A stretch of 64,000 bases of DNA from Chryseobacterium gallinarum (GCF_001021975.1 NZ_CP009928.1:1922001-1986000), one strand, 5' to 3'; counted from the first letter of the stretch, positions 36,260-44,897 are shown. Numbers and translations are program-made. The notes: a model not told the origin generated them from the sequence alone.

Positions 36260-37312
36260 TTATTTGAGTTTACGTTTGACAATAACAGGGCGTACCGTTC
36301 GCCCTCTCTCGATTTCTAATGAGCTTTCTCCCGATTGGTAATTAGTAATCTTTGGATTGCCAATTAGCTTTTTCTGCTGTTGAGAGTATTGAGCAACGTG
36401 GTACTCATTGAGGTCTTTGTATCGGGAATAGTGTCGGCTCATATCCTCCACGTTGATACCTGCCGATTGTAAAGAATGTAGGGCTTGTCGTCCAGCTTGG
36501 TCGTTATCGAAGAAAGCTTGAACGGAATCGATACCTTTCTCGTGGAGATAGGCAATGGCTCGTGGGAGATTGCTGACAGAGTTCAGTACAAGGCAGGGAG
36601 CAGTTTCTTTTCCTTTCATCGTGAGAAGGGAAAGGAAATCCATAAAGCCCTCAAAGATGCAGTGAGGAGCATTGTTCGCTTCTCCTGCAATCAGAGAAAT
36701 ATCCTTTGGAGCTATCGTTCCCTTGAATGTCTTGTCGTCTCGGAGTTCATATCCTCCTGCACGATTGGCAAAGCCGATGGCAGAATACTCTCTTCCTCCT
36801 ACTTCGTAGCGAATATGACGGAGATAAGGACTTGCCACGGCAAGGTCTATCCTGCGTACCTCTCGAAGATAGTTTTGCAGATACAGGGGCAACTCTTCGT
36901 TGATGAAGAGAATACGCCTTACATTACTTGGTCGCTGTTCACCTCTTATCTGTCCTGTGTGAGTTTCACGATGAAAGGAAGAGGAAGCGAAGGTTATCGC
37001 TTTCCCTTCGGCAAGATGCGCCATTGCTTCGTAGGCACTGCATCCTTGCATCTTCATCACAAGGTCTATGATGCTTCCACCTTGGCTTGTCCCATAGTCG
37101 TGCCACAAGTTTTGCCGAAAGTCCACTTTCAGGCTGGCATTGGGGTCTTCTCTGTAGAGTGCGTGATAAAGGGCATAGCCGTTGTAACGCTTGGCAGGCT
37201 TGATACCGCAGGCGTGCAGATAGTCTGCTATCGGTATCGCCTTGATGTATTGTAGGTCGTAATATTCGTTGTTCATTGCTGTTATCGTTGGATTGGAATT
37301 GTTCGTATTCAT
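36260..37312 (-). CDS. Mobile-element primase (CHC2-like and Toprim)
   Basis: 350 residues. The N-terminus (IPIADYLHACGIKPAKRYNGYALYHALYREDPNASLKVD, then LWHDYGTSQGGSIIDLVMKMQGCSAYEAM) matches the zinc-finger primase domain in a degenerate form; the Toprim part has CIFEGFMDFLSL (Glu) and QAFFDNDQAGRQAL (Asp-x-Asp). It would prime replication of the excised or transferred strand. A second possible ATG lies 12 codons downstream at 37276. Confidence 0.85.
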   Translation of the reverse strand: MNTNNSNPTITAMNNEYYDLQYIKAIPIADYLHACGIKPAKRYNGYALYHALYREDPNASLKVDFRQNLWHDYGTSQGGSIIDLVMKMQGCSAYEAMAHLAEGKAITFASSSFHRETHTGQIRGEQRPSNVRRILFINEELPLYLQNYLREVRRIDLAVASPYLRHIRYEVGGREYSAIGFANRAGGYELRDDKTFKGTIAPKDISLIAGEANNAPHCIFEGFMDFLSLLTMKGKETAPCLVLNSVSNLPRAIAYLHEKGIDSVQAFFDNDQAGRQALHSLQSAGINVEDMSRHYSRYKDLNEYHVAQYSQQQKKLIGNPKITNYQSGESSLEIERGRTVRPVIVKRKLK

Positions 37313-37628
37313 AGTTCGCTCTGTTTTCTCTTTTTGGAATTTTCCTCTTTTTATCTTACTACTCTTCTACATTCAGATAAGAGATTGACAGTGAAAGAGA
37401 AAAGTGTAACACTTCATTCTGTTTTATCCTTCTACACCTCCTGTCTACACCTTTTCTCATTCATTCTTCCGTAGAAGCGTAGAAAGATGGTAGTAAGCCG
37501 TGTTGCAAGATGAATCCCTCCTGCAATCCTTTCTCTTTCACTGTATTATCCTTAGTTGTAGTAACGTAGTAAGGAGAATAGGAAAGAAAAGAGAAAGAAG
37601 TATTGCAAGGAGGGGTAACAACAAGGTG
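37313..37628. other. 316-bp spacer with long imperfect hairpin
   Basis: Between primase and helicase genes. CCTCCTGCAAT plus TCTCTTTC near 37517-37540 has an imperfect inverse near 37590-37614, with a further inner stem (TTATCCTTA/TAAGGAGAA). The left half has several TTCTACA-type short repeats. A replication origin or a complex terminator is possible. Confidence 0.4.
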
Positions 37629-38819
37629 CTATGGCGGTTGCTCGGGGTAAATCTTACGGACGGCATAGACATATACGGGATTGCCGTTTATCCTGCGACA
37701 CTCCTTTGTATAGCCAGCCTTTCGTAAGGCTTCCCCCATCCGTTTGGTGGAGAGGGATTGTCGGGTATAGCAGGAGAGGTAACCCACTATCTCCGAATTG
37801 GTCATATAGAAGCGTTTTGTTGCCGTCTCTGCCTCCGTGGGAAAGGTGAAATAGCGGAGCAACAGTTCCATCTCTGTCGTATAGACTTGGAAGGCTTCGC
37901 TGTTTCTATGCAATTCAATAATCTCTTCATCATTGAACCAATAGCGAAACCCTTCATTCAACCGTGTCTTGGCTTCGCTGTAAACGGCATCCATCGGAAT
38001 GCTCTTGGCTCGGTCTATCTCTATCGCCAGCACCTCAAAAGGGAGGAAGCGTCTGCTCCCTGTCGGGTCGGTGAGGAAGTCGTTGCCATTGACCGAAGCC
38101 ACGAAACTTGCCAAGTGGGGTCGCTCCTCGATATGCTTCTCGTAAGGCATACGGTACTTCACCTGCGGACAGGTAATGAGATTCTTCAGTTCGTTCTCGT
38201 CCCGTTTATTGAGGGCTTTGAGTTGGTCGTCAATATTGATGATAAGGTTTTGCCCGATAAGACTCAGCACGTCCTTCTCCTGTGGATATATCTTCCCCGT
38301 ATAGCGGTAATCGGAGAGAGACGGAGGGCAGAGCAGGTCAAGGAACGTGGTTTTGAATTTTCCCTGCTCACCTGTCAGCACAAGGCAGGTATGGTTACGA
38401 CATTGCTTGTCGTCCATTGCGTTGGCGACCACCGCAACCAGCCACTTGGTGAGGTATTCTTTCCACTTCTCGGGATTGGTTACACTCACGCAGTCGGCAA
38501 GGGCGGTGATAGCTTCCGCATTTCCTTTCGTCAGTGGTAAGGCTTGGAAATAGGTTTGTACAGGATTAACACGTGGGGAGAAATCGCTTTCGATGATGCT
38601 GTACAGGTTCTCGGGCGAGGTCTGTACATCGGCTTCCTTATCTAAAGCTCGTTTGAGGGTATTGATACGGTAGCGGTCTACGGCTGTATAATCGTCCGTT
38701 CCTCGTGGACGGTACTCCGCTCGGTGCAATACGGTATTGTACCGAAACTCGTAACGAGCCGAAAGGAACTCTTCTATTTGCGTGTTCTTGGAGAGGTTGT
38801 CCTTCTCTTCTTTTTTCAT
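37629..38819 (-). CDS. VapE-like helicase (virulence-associated E family)
   Basis: 396 residues with a Walker A site in CLVLTGEQGKFKTTFLDLLCPP and an acidic Walker-B-like LIINIDDQLKALNK, then LKNLITCPQVKYRMPYEKH and SVNGNDFLTDPTGSRRFLPFEV, the pattern of VapE/D5-like superfamily 3 helicases of mobile elements. With the primase it probably forms the element's own replication module. Confidence 0.85.
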   Translation of the reverse strand: MKKEEKDNLSKNTQIEEFLSARYEFRYNTVLHRAEYRPRGTDDYTAVDRYRINTLKRALDKEADVQTSPENLYSIIESDFSPRVNPVQTYFQALPLTKGNAEAITALADCVSVTNPEKWKEYLTKWLVAVVANAMDDKQCRNHTCLVLTGEQGKFKTTFLDLLCPPSLSDYRYTGKIYPQEKDVLSLIGQNLIINIDDQLKALNKRDENELKNLITCPQVKYRMPYEKHIEERPHLASFVASVNGNDFLTDPTGSRRFLPFEVLAIEIDRAKSIPMDAVYSEAKTRLNEGFRYWFNDEEIIELHRNSEAFQVYTTEMELLLRYFTFPTEAETATKRFYMTNSEIVGYLSCYTRQSLSTKRMGEALRKAGYTKECRRINGNPVYVYAVRKIYPEQPP

Positions 38820-39312
38820 TGTTCGTATCTCTTTTATTTGCTTGATTTTGAACTTTCATCCGAAAACGGATGCTGAAACCAAGTTACAGAGGCGAACATA
38901 GAGTCCCAAGGCTGGTGTGTCTGTTGCTTCGAGGTACAGAGAAATGCTCTGAAAATGGATGGGATAAACAGGGAAAATCGGGACAAAAACACTCAAAAGG
39001 AGAGAACAGAGAAGAGAACGGCTCTGCAAACGACTTCATCGGATTGCCAACGTCTGCACCCTTTTTCTTCGAGGGATAGGCAAGCGAGAATTATCATTGG
39101 TGAGAGAGCATCCAAAAGATGCCGAGTAATCAAAGAAAAGATACCGAGCAATCTCACGGTCGCTCGGTATCTTTTTCCCGTTGTGTCGTGTGGACATTTC
39201 ACATCATATCGAAGCCACAAGTACGCACTTAGAGAAAAGGGGGTGAAACAGGCGGTTTGTGCTTGTACATTTGCCTGCGATTTCCTGCTGTTTCCCTTGA
39301 TTTCATCGGTTC
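38820..39312. other. Divergent control region of the element
   Basis: Non-coding stretch between the leftward helicase gene and the rightward HTH genes. It holds a hairpin AAAGATACCGAGC/GCTCGGTATCTTT (39138-39175) that recurs at 40021-40080, and one TACATTTG box at 39266-39273. I see no convincing ORF although a frame is open from 38955. Confidence 0.45.
39138..39175. repeat. Hairpin repeat, copy 1
   Basis: AAAGATACCGAGC, 12 bases, then the exact inverse GCTCGGTATCTTT, followed by T. Terminator-like on the plus strand. The same arms are found in copy 2 at 40021-40080. Confidence 0.7.
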
Positions 39313-39343
39313 TTGGGACAAGGATTTCGCTTGCATACATTTG
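39313..39343 (+). promoter_or_regulatory. Promoter of the HTH gene pair
   Basis: TTG at 39313-39315, 20 bases, TACATTTG at 39336-39343: full Bacteroidota consensus and spacing, 40 bases before the ATG at 39384. This places the start downstream of the longer open frame. Confidence 0.65.
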
Positions 39344-39383
39344 CACCGAAAAGAGAAAAACGACAATTAAAAACGATATTGAT

Positions 39384-39662
39384 ATGAGATTTACCGCCAT
39401 CGACACCTCCGCGTGGGAGGAACTGAAAAAGAGCATCGAAGAGCTGGCTCTTTGTATGCGAGAACAATTCGGAACGAAGCCCGAAGTCCCCGACCTGTTG
39501 CACAACGGGGACGTGTGCCGAATACTGAACATCAGCAAGCGAACGCTCCAACACTATCGGGACACGTCCGTGCTGCCCTTTATCCAAATCGGGCATAAAT
39601 GCTATTACAAACGTGAGGATGTGGAAGCACTCCTCGAAAAGTCGAACCGAAAGATACAATGA
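39384..39662 (+). CDS. HTH protein, excisionase-like (first of pair)
   Basis: 92 residues. C-terminal winged helix of the MerR/HTH_17 type: LLHNGDVCRILNISKRTLQHYRDTSVLPFIQIGHKCYYKREDVEALL. In Bacteroides elements such genes act as excisionase or transfer regulators. The start at 39384 is fixed by the promoter just upstream. It overlaps the second HTH gene by 4 bases (ATGA) and is clearly paralogous to it. Confidence 0.85.
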   Translation: MRFTAIDTSAWEELKKSIEELALCMREQFGTKPEVPDLLHNGDVCRILNISKRTLQHYRDTSVLPFIQIGHKCYYKREDVEALLEKSNRKIQ

Positions 39663-39952
39663 CTATGGAACACGAAATCGTAAACAAAGAAACACCCGAG
39701 ATGAAAGAACTCATCTCAGGCATTAGGGAAGTAAGTAAACGTATTCGGGAAATTGCCCAAACGCACCGTCCGCTCTTCGGGGGAGAAATCTACCTCACGG
39801 GGCGAGAGGTCTGCGAACGCCTTTTCGTCAGTCCTCGCACCTTGCAAGACTATCGGGACAAGGGCATTATTCCCTACACGCAGATTGCAGGGAAAATACT
39901 CTACAAACTTTCCGACATCAACCGACTGCTGCAAGAGAATTATAGGAGATAG
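39659..39952 (+). CDS. HTH protein, excisionase-like (second of pair)
   Basis: 97 residues with the same architecture as its neighbour: a short helix, then IYLTGREVCERLFVSPRTLQDYRDKGIIPYTQIAGKILYKLSDINRLL. The two share the layout V-C-x-x-L-x-x-S-x-R-T-L-Q-x-Y-R-D. They may bind as partners at the element ends. Confidence 0.85.
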   Translation: MTMEHEIVNKETPEMKELISGIREVSKRIREIAQTHRPLFGGEIYLTGREVCERLFVSPRTLQDYRDKGIIPYTQIAGKILYKLSDINRLLQENYRR

Positions 39953-40020
39953 AGCCTCTTGTAAGGAATGTTCCCCTGCCGTTTGGCAACCACATAGAAA
40001 GAACATTCCGAATGGTCACC

Positions 40021-40080
40021 TCAAAGATACCGAGCAATCTCGCAATCGCTCGGTATTTTTTTTGGATTGCTCGGTATCTT
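40021..40080. repeat. Hairpin repeat, copy 2 (double arm)
   Basis: CAAAGATACCGAGCAATC, its inverse GCTCGGTA with T8, and then a second GGATTGCTCGGTATCTTT arm. Either right arm can pair with the left one, so two alternative hairpins exist, the inner one a good terminator for the HTH pair. Confidence 0.65.
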
Positions 40081-40097
40081 TTTCGCAATAAGTCGAG

Positions 40098-40105
40098 TAT
40101 ATTTG
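40098..40105 (+). promoter_or_regulatory. -7 box (TATATTTG) of the cargo genes
   Basis: Fits TAnnTTTG, 84 bases before the first cargo gene and right after the double hairpin. No TTG at perfect spacing. Confidence 0.5.
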
Positions 40106-40189
40106 CGTTATCAGGACAAAGCAACATCTTCCGCAAGCGAAATCCTCCGACTTCGGAAGAGGGAGCAAAGGGGGAAACACTACTGAATT

Positions 40190-40723
40190 ATGGCAAATAA
40201 ACCAATGAAGCTTATGAATGATTTTATCAATGCTCTATGTAGCAATGCAAGGAATGAACGAATTCCCGAAGAACACGACTTCTTTGGCTGCTTGATAGGT
40301 GAATGGAACATCGTGTGGAACGACCATTTGGAAGATGCCGAACCACGAAAAGTAAAGGGCGAATGGATATTTTCCCGAGTATTGGACGGTACGGCAGTTC
40401 AAGACCTCTTTATCGTTCCCTCTCGCAAGGAACGCCTGATAGATAAACAACTTGATGCCGAATACGGAACGACACTCCGTATTTTCAATCCCAAGACAAT
40501 GGCGTGGGATATATTCTACGGTTGTATGGGCGAGGCTATCCGACTGACAGCCCGAAAGGTCGGCGAAGAAATTATCCTGACCGAAAACACGACGGAAAAA
40601 ATGAGGTATGTATTCTCTGATATTGCGACTTCTTCTTTTCTGTGGAGAAAAGAGCGAATAAACGAAAACGGCGAGTGGCAAACCGTGGCGAAAGTAACGG
40701 CAGAGAGAAAACAAAATAAATGA
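40190..40723 (+). CDS. DUF1579-like protein (element cargo)
   Basis: 177 residues, cytosolic. The core DFFGCLIGEWNIVWNDH...GEWIFSRVLDGTAVQDLFIVPS resembles the lipocalin-like DUF1579 fold, found near regulators and small-molecule enzymes; no reaction is known. First of four rightward cargo genes, 4 bases before the amidotransferase-like gene. Confidence 0.65.
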   Translation: MANKPMKLMNDFINALCSNARNERIPEEHDFFGCLIGEWNIVWNDHLEDAEPRKVKGEWIFSRVLDGTAVQDLFIVPSRKERLIDKQLDAEYGTTLRIFNPKTMAWDIFYGCMGEAIRLTARKVGEEIILTENTTEKMRYVFSDIATSSFLWRKERINENGEWQTVAKVTAERKQNK

Positions 40724-40727
40724 ACTG

Positions 40728-41324
40728 ATGATGAAACAGAAAGTCTTATTTATCTTATTGAATGAATATACCGATTGGGAGGGAGCTTTTCTCTCCACGG
40801 CTCTTCACGTGGGTGTGATACCGGGCGGTGAAATAAAATACGAAGTGCATACCGTTGCACCGACATCGGACGCTGTCCGTTCAATTGGAGGTTTCAGAAC
40901 TTTACCCGATTATTCTTTCGAGAATATGCCGAAAGATTATGCCGCCTTAGTGCTTATCGGTGGCAACCGTTGGACCTCGCCCGAAGCGAAACTTGTCATA
41001 CCTTTGGTACAGAAGACTTTGGATAAAGGTAAAATTGTCGGGGCAATATGCAATGGTGCTTCATTCCTATGTTCACATGGTTTCTTGAACAACGTAAAAC
41101 ACACAGGCAACGGTCTCGACCAACTCAAAAAATGGGGCGGTTCCGGTTACACTAATGCGGAGAATTATGTGGAAGCACAAGCCGTTAGTGACAAGAATAT
41201 TGTTACGGCAAATGGTGTAGGGCATTTGGAATTCACTCGTGAGATGCTTCTATTGCTGAAAGCCAACAATCCCGAGCAGATAGAGGCTTGGTACGATTTC
41301 TATAAAAATGGTTTCGTGAGATAA
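40728..41324 (+). CDS. DJ-1/PfpI family (type 1 glutamine amidotransferase-like) protein
   Basis: 198 residues. The nucleophile elbow is GAICNGASFLCSHGFL with the Cys expected for the DJ-1/PfpI superfamily, and an acidic residue precedes in the sheet (EYTDWEGAF). Members are glyoxalases, peptidases or chaperones; the YoaZ/DJ-1 subgroup seems closest. Substrate unknown. Confidence 0.8.
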   Translation: MMKQKVLFILLNEYTDWEGAFLSTALHVGVIPGGEIKYEVHTVAPTSDAVRSIGGFRTLPDYSFENMPKDYAALVLIGGNRWTSPEAKLVIPLVQKTLDKGKIVGAICNGASFLCSHGFLNNVKHTGNGLDQLKKWGGSGYTNAENYVEAQAVSDKNIVTANGVGHLEFTREMLLLLKANNPEQIEAWYDFYKNGFVR

Positions 41325-41351
41325 AGTTATTTTTCTGAGATACTAAACTTT

Positions 41352-41753
41352 ATGTTCGTAACGTCAAACATAAGAGCCACGTTTCCATGCAATTTACAGA
41401 GCGTTTGGCAAGTTGTAACATCGCTAACAGACTATTCGTGGAGAAGTGATGTTGAAAAGATAGAGATCATATCAGACACGCAATTTGTAGAAATAACGAA
41501 GAGTGGATATAAGACAACTTTCACGATAACAAGACAAGAACCTTGTTGTCGATGGGAATTTGATTTGGAGAATGACAATATGAGAGGGCATTGGGTTGGT
41601 GTTTTCAGTGGAAATGAAAAGACAGCCTCGATTGATTTCACGGAGTACATAGAACCAAAGAAATGGTTTCCCAAACCGCTTGTAAAGATATATTTGAAGT
41701 ACATGCAAGTCAGATATGTCAGGGATTTAAGGCAGACTTTGAAAAGAATATGA
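41352..41753 (+). CDS. SRPBCC family protein
   Basis: 133 residues of the START-like fold: FVTSNIRATFPCNLQSVWQVVTSLTDYSWRSDVEKIEII and a final amphipathic helix (LVKIYLKYMQVRYVRDLRQTL). Such proteins bind hydrophobic ligands. It shares the cargo operon with the DUF1579-like and DJ-1 proteins. Confidence 0.75.
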   Translation: MFVTSNIRATFPCNLQSVWQVVTSLTDYSWRSDVEKIEIISDTQFVEITKSGYKTTFTITRQEPCCRWEFDLENDNMRGHWVGVFSGNEKTASIDFTEYIEPKKWFPKPLVKIYLKYMQVRYVRDLRQTLKRI

Positions 41754-41783
41754 CCATAGATTTTATCTGAAAATAAAAAAGCT

Positions 41784-42251
41784 ATGCCACAAATAACCAA
41801 AGGAGGAAAGTTTATCTTCGGAATCTCTCATATTCGGGAAGATTTGACAATTCAGATACCAAAACAAGCTATCCATGAATATGCTCTTGCTGATATTGAA
41901 AACATCATTCTGATTACAGGAAGTAAAGCGACGGGAGGCTTCTGTATAACGACTTATCCACTTCTTTCTTCTTCAAAACTGTGTCATATATTGACAAATT
42001 GTCCTCAACTAAGGGAACAGACGCTACCAATGGGCAAACTGATAACCTATAAAGGAAGGGGTTATACTTGGGTGCCAATAGGAGAAGGAGGAATGATCAG
42101 CCTAACCCCTGAATTGATGAAGGCATTAAGATTGCAAGTCCATTCTGAATTATTGGCTATCAGAAGTAGCAATATCGCTTTCACAATGGGAGCAAAAGGG
42201 CCGTTGTGGGAAAAAGCGCAGGCTTTCAATGGTGAAATTACACGATATTAG
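41784..42251 (+). CDS. Unknown protein with two AbrB-like halves
   Basis: 155 residues. Two segments resemble the swapped-hairpin AbrB fold: LTIQIPKQAIHEYALADIENIILITGSKATGGF and ISLTPELMKALRLQVHSELLAIRSSNIAFTMGAKGP. The resemblance is weak and by eye. If real, it is a DNA-binding regulator built from a tandem duplication. Last cargo gene before a strong terminator. Confidence 0.55.
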   Translation: MPQITKGGKFIFGISHIREDLTIQIPKQAIHEYALADIENIILITGSKATGGFCITTYPLLSSSKLCHILTNCPQLREQTLPMGKLITYKGRGYTWVPIGEGGMISLTPELMKALRLQVHSELLAIRSSNIAFTMGAKGPLWEKAQAFNGEITRY

Positions 42252-42255
42252 TCGT

Positions 42256-42294
42256 AGAAAGGACTTGCTCCATAAAACGAAGCAAGTCCTTTCT
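42256..42294. terminator. Bidirectional terminator between cargo and integrases
   Basis: Perfect 14-bp stem AGAAAGGACTTGCT/AGCAAGTCCTTTCT with an 11-base loop, between converging transcripts. Confidence 0.75.
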
Positions 42295-42302
42295 GTTTAG
42301 TC

Positions 42303-43481
42303 TTAACCTCTCCTTTTTTGTGTGAGTTTCTCCATATCCTTTGAAATCTTGCTGTCCGTGATTTGAGCGTAGATTTGCGTGCTGGCAATAGAGGAATGCC
42401 CCATCATTTTGGCAATGCTCTCCATCGGAATACCTGCCTCTAAAGTCAGTGTGCCGAAGCTATGTCGTGCCATGTGCCAAGTTAGCGGAGTGCGAATACC
42501 ACAAGCCAAACCAATCGTTTTGAGGTAAGTGGATAATTTGCCTTTACTTATCGTATCGGGAAATACCTTGTAATCCCCCTTGCTCTTCTCTTTCGTGTAA
42601 AGGGCGAGTATCTGCTCCGCTATCGGATGCAGGGGTATCAAACTCTCTACCTCCGTTTTCTGTCTTGCCTTGCGGATATATCGCTTCCCCTCGCTGTTCG
42701 TTTCGATTTGCGAAGCTCGGAGGCTCTGCAAGTCGGCGAATGCCAACCCCGTAAAGACAGAGAAAAGAAACATTCTTCGGCTCAGTTCCGCCCCTTCCTC
42801 CTGCAACGGGAATGCCAAGAGCTTTGCCACCTCGCCCTTGCTCAGGAAACGAGGTTTGCGCTCCACGGCTTCATACTTCACCTCTTCAAACGGATTGAAG
42901 CGTATTGTCCCTTGGCTGACAGCTCGGTACATCAACCGACTCAACCAACAGAGATGCTTGTTTATCGTTGCAGGAGCGTAGCCCTTCTTCTTCAAATGGA
43001 AGCGGTAATCATCAAAGAAGTCTATCGTAAGAGCCGTTAGGAGAATATCCTCCTCGCTACGACTTCGCACAAAGGCATTGAGTTGTCTGTCGGAATACCG
43101 ATTGTTGCTATACGTCCCCTCACTCTTGCTTTCTCTTTGGGCATTGAGTTCCTCTGTACTAAGGGCAAGAAGTGTCGTTGGATTCCGTCCGATGCCTTGT
43201 AAGTAGTTCTTCAGAAGCTCGGCACTCACTGCTCCATATTTGTAGAGCAAAGTATTGTAACCCTGTTCGATTTCCTCCCGAAAGGTTTGTAGGCGTTGGT
43301 TGGTCTTCTTGTCCATTGTTTCCCCTCGCTTCACGCTCCAATCGTGGGGGTTGATGCTTTCGCCTGTGGTTATCACTACGTTCGCTCCGTCAATGGTGAT
43401 ACGACAAAGGATTGCCGTTGTGCCGTCTGCTTTGGTCTTGTTTTTATTGATATAGAATAGGATTTTGAATGTACTGCGCAT
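42303..43481 (-). CDS. Tyrosine recombinase/integrase 1
   Basis: 392 residues: N-terminal arm-binding region (FKILFYINKNKTKADGTTAILCRITIDG), SAM-like core-binding domain, and catalytic domain with H336-M-A-R339-H340, H362 (GHSS) and Y371. The first catalytic Arg is replaced: the usual TGLR motif reads TGLAFADL. IntDOT of CTnDOT also lacks this Arg. Lies 5 bases after the second recombinase gene, so both are made together. Confidence 0.92.
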   Translation of the reverse strand: MRSTFKILFYINKNKTKADGTTAILCRITIDGANVVITTGESINPHDWSVKRGETMDKKTNQRLQTFREEIEQGYNTLLYKYGAVSAELLKNYLQGIGRNPTTLLALSTEELNAQRESKSEGTYSNNRYSDRQLNAFVRSRSEEDILLTALTIDFFDDYRFHLKKKGYAPATINKHLCWLSRLMYRAVSQGTIRFNPFEEVKYEAVERKPRFLSKGEVAKLLAFPLQEEGAELSRRMFLFSVFTGLAFADLQSLRASQIETNSEGKRYIRKARQKTEVESLIPLHPIAEQILALYTKEKSKGDYKVFPDTISKGKLSTYLKTIGLACGIRTPLTWHMARHSFGTLTLEAGIPMESIAKMMGHSSIASTQIYAQITDSKISKDMEKLTQKRRG

Positions 43482-43486
43482 AACTC

Positions 43487-44716
43487 CTACAAGGTTAAGG
43501 TTAAGTCTTCAGTGAAAGAGAGAAATCGATCAAACTCATCGAAGAGCTTTTTCGGGGTAACATGGGCGTATCGCTCAGTCGTTTGTATGTTGCTGTGCCC
43601 CAGCATTCGGCTCACCGTTTCAATGGGAACGCCACGTTCCAAAGTAATCAAGGTCGCAAAAGTATGGCGACCAACGTGTGCCGAAAGAGGAATAGATATA
43701 CCTGCTCGAAGTTGCAGAGCTTTGAGTTGGACGAGATAAGCCGAATAAGCAATGGGTGCAAAGAGCGTAGTTCGTTCGTCAGATTGATACCGCCCTATCA
43801 AATGCACCGCTTCAGGCAAGAGCTTCACACGACAAAGGGTATTGGTCTTTTGTCTGCGGAACTTCAACCACAACGCCCCCTCATCATCCGTAAAGAGATG
43901 TTCCCGACTAAGGATGACCATATCGCAGTAAGGAACACCCGTAAAGCAAGAAAAGAGAAAGAGATTGCGAGCGGTTTCCAACTCCACTTCATATGGCTCA
44001 AAAGTCAGGTTCTGCAACTTATCCAATGAAGCTCTGTCCAATGCACGAGGTTGTTTATTCTCTCCTCGTTCTATCTCCACGTGGGCGAATAGTTGTCGTT
44101 CGGTTAGTCCTTCACGATACGCCAAACGGCAGACTTTCTTCACCGCTAAAGCCATCTTACGATAATAACCTTGCGAATGCCCCAGCTTTCCGACAGAATA
44201 GTGTTGCAAGCATTCCAAAAAGTCTTCCTCTATCTGTCCGAAAGAAATATCTGTCGTGTGATACTTCTCTCGGATAAAGGCTTGCAGATGCTTACGAGTA
44301 GTGTAGTAACTGTTTAAAGTCGTCGCCTTTATTTCTATACCCACCTTTTGCTCCATCTCCTTGACCATTCGGTCGTATCGCTCCAAAAAGGTTATTTGAG
44401 TTTGCATGCTCCCTTGGAACTGCTCCTTGATGTCTGTCGCTGTAAAGACAGCACCTCGCTCACAAAGCACTCGATAAGCCGACTGTACCGAGAGAAGCAA
44501 GCGTTCCAACTTGCCGTTCGTTGCCACCGCTTCACGGCTCTTGCCGTTCAGTCTGCTCTCACGAGCATTCCACAAATCGGGGTCGCACGATAGCTTACAA
44601 CTGAACTGCGCCATGGTTCGCCCGTACGTTATCCGCCCCATGATTGGAGCTTGCCCCGACTTGTCCAATCCGCTCTTTTTCAGGTAGAGCAACACCTTGA
44701 ATTTTTCTCTTTGCAT
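43487..44716 (-). CDS. Tyrosine recombinase/integrase 2
   Basis: 409 residues with the same domains: FKVLLYLKKSGLDKSGQAPIMGRITYGRT at the N-terminus, catalytic H347-V-G-R350-H351, GHSN and Y383. The first Arg position is again replaced (FTGVPYCDM). It is promoter-proximal in the integrase pair. Paired recombinases occur in several Bacteroides elements, where both may be needed for integration. Confidence 0.92.
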   Translation of the reverse strand: MQREKFKVLLYLKKSGLDKSGQAPIMGRITYGRTMAQFSCKLSCDPDLWNARESRLNGKSREAVATNGKLERLLLSVQSAYRVLCERGAVFTATDIKEQFQGSMQTQITFLERYDRMVKEMEQKVGIEIKATTLNSYYTTRKHLQAFIREKYHTTDISFGQIEEDFLECLQHYSVGKLGHSQGYYRKMALAVKKVCRLAYREGLTERQLFAHVEIERGENKQPRALDRASLDKLQNLTFEPYEVELETARNLFLFSCFTGVPYCDMVILSREHLFTDDEGALWLKFRRQKTNTLCRVKLLPEAVHLIGRYQSDERTTLFAPIAYSAYLVQLKALQLRAGISIPLSAHVGRHTFATLITLERGVPIETVSRMLGHSNIQTTERYAHVTPKKLFDEFDRFLSFTEDLTLTL

Positions 44717-44735
44717 ACGCTTCTGTTTTTATGGG

Positions 44736-44743
44736 CAAAGTTA
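44736..44743 (-). promoter_or_regulatory. -7 box (TAACTTTG) of the integrase operon
   Basis: Minus strand TAACTTTG, 19 bases before the ATG at 44716. One GTTACC hexamer overlaps it, so binding there could repress the integrases. Confidence 0.5.
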
Positions 44744-44818
44744 CCCGTTGTCGAAGCGTTTTCAGCTACGCAAAACATTGTAATACAAAGCATAAGCACC
44801 GTGATAGAGAAAAGATGA

Positions 44819-44897
44819 GTTACCGAACACTCTTCTGTCAGTTACCTTCTCTTTCTTCTTCGTTACCATTCTGAAGACAGACTAATGATTTGGTAAC
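44819..44897. repeat. Right-end GTTACC cluster (candidate arm sites)
   Basis: GTTACC at 44819, 44841 and 44862, spaced 22 and 21 bases, and the inverse GGTAAC at 44892; another copy overlaps the integrase promoter at 44740. Two-turn helical spacing puts the three copies on one face of the DNA. Confidence 0.5.

Noticed and set aside
38955..39383. N-terminal extension of the first HTH gene
   Set aside because: A full-consensus promoter at 39313-39343 lies inside the extension, and the extension sequence is low in structure; start set at 39384.
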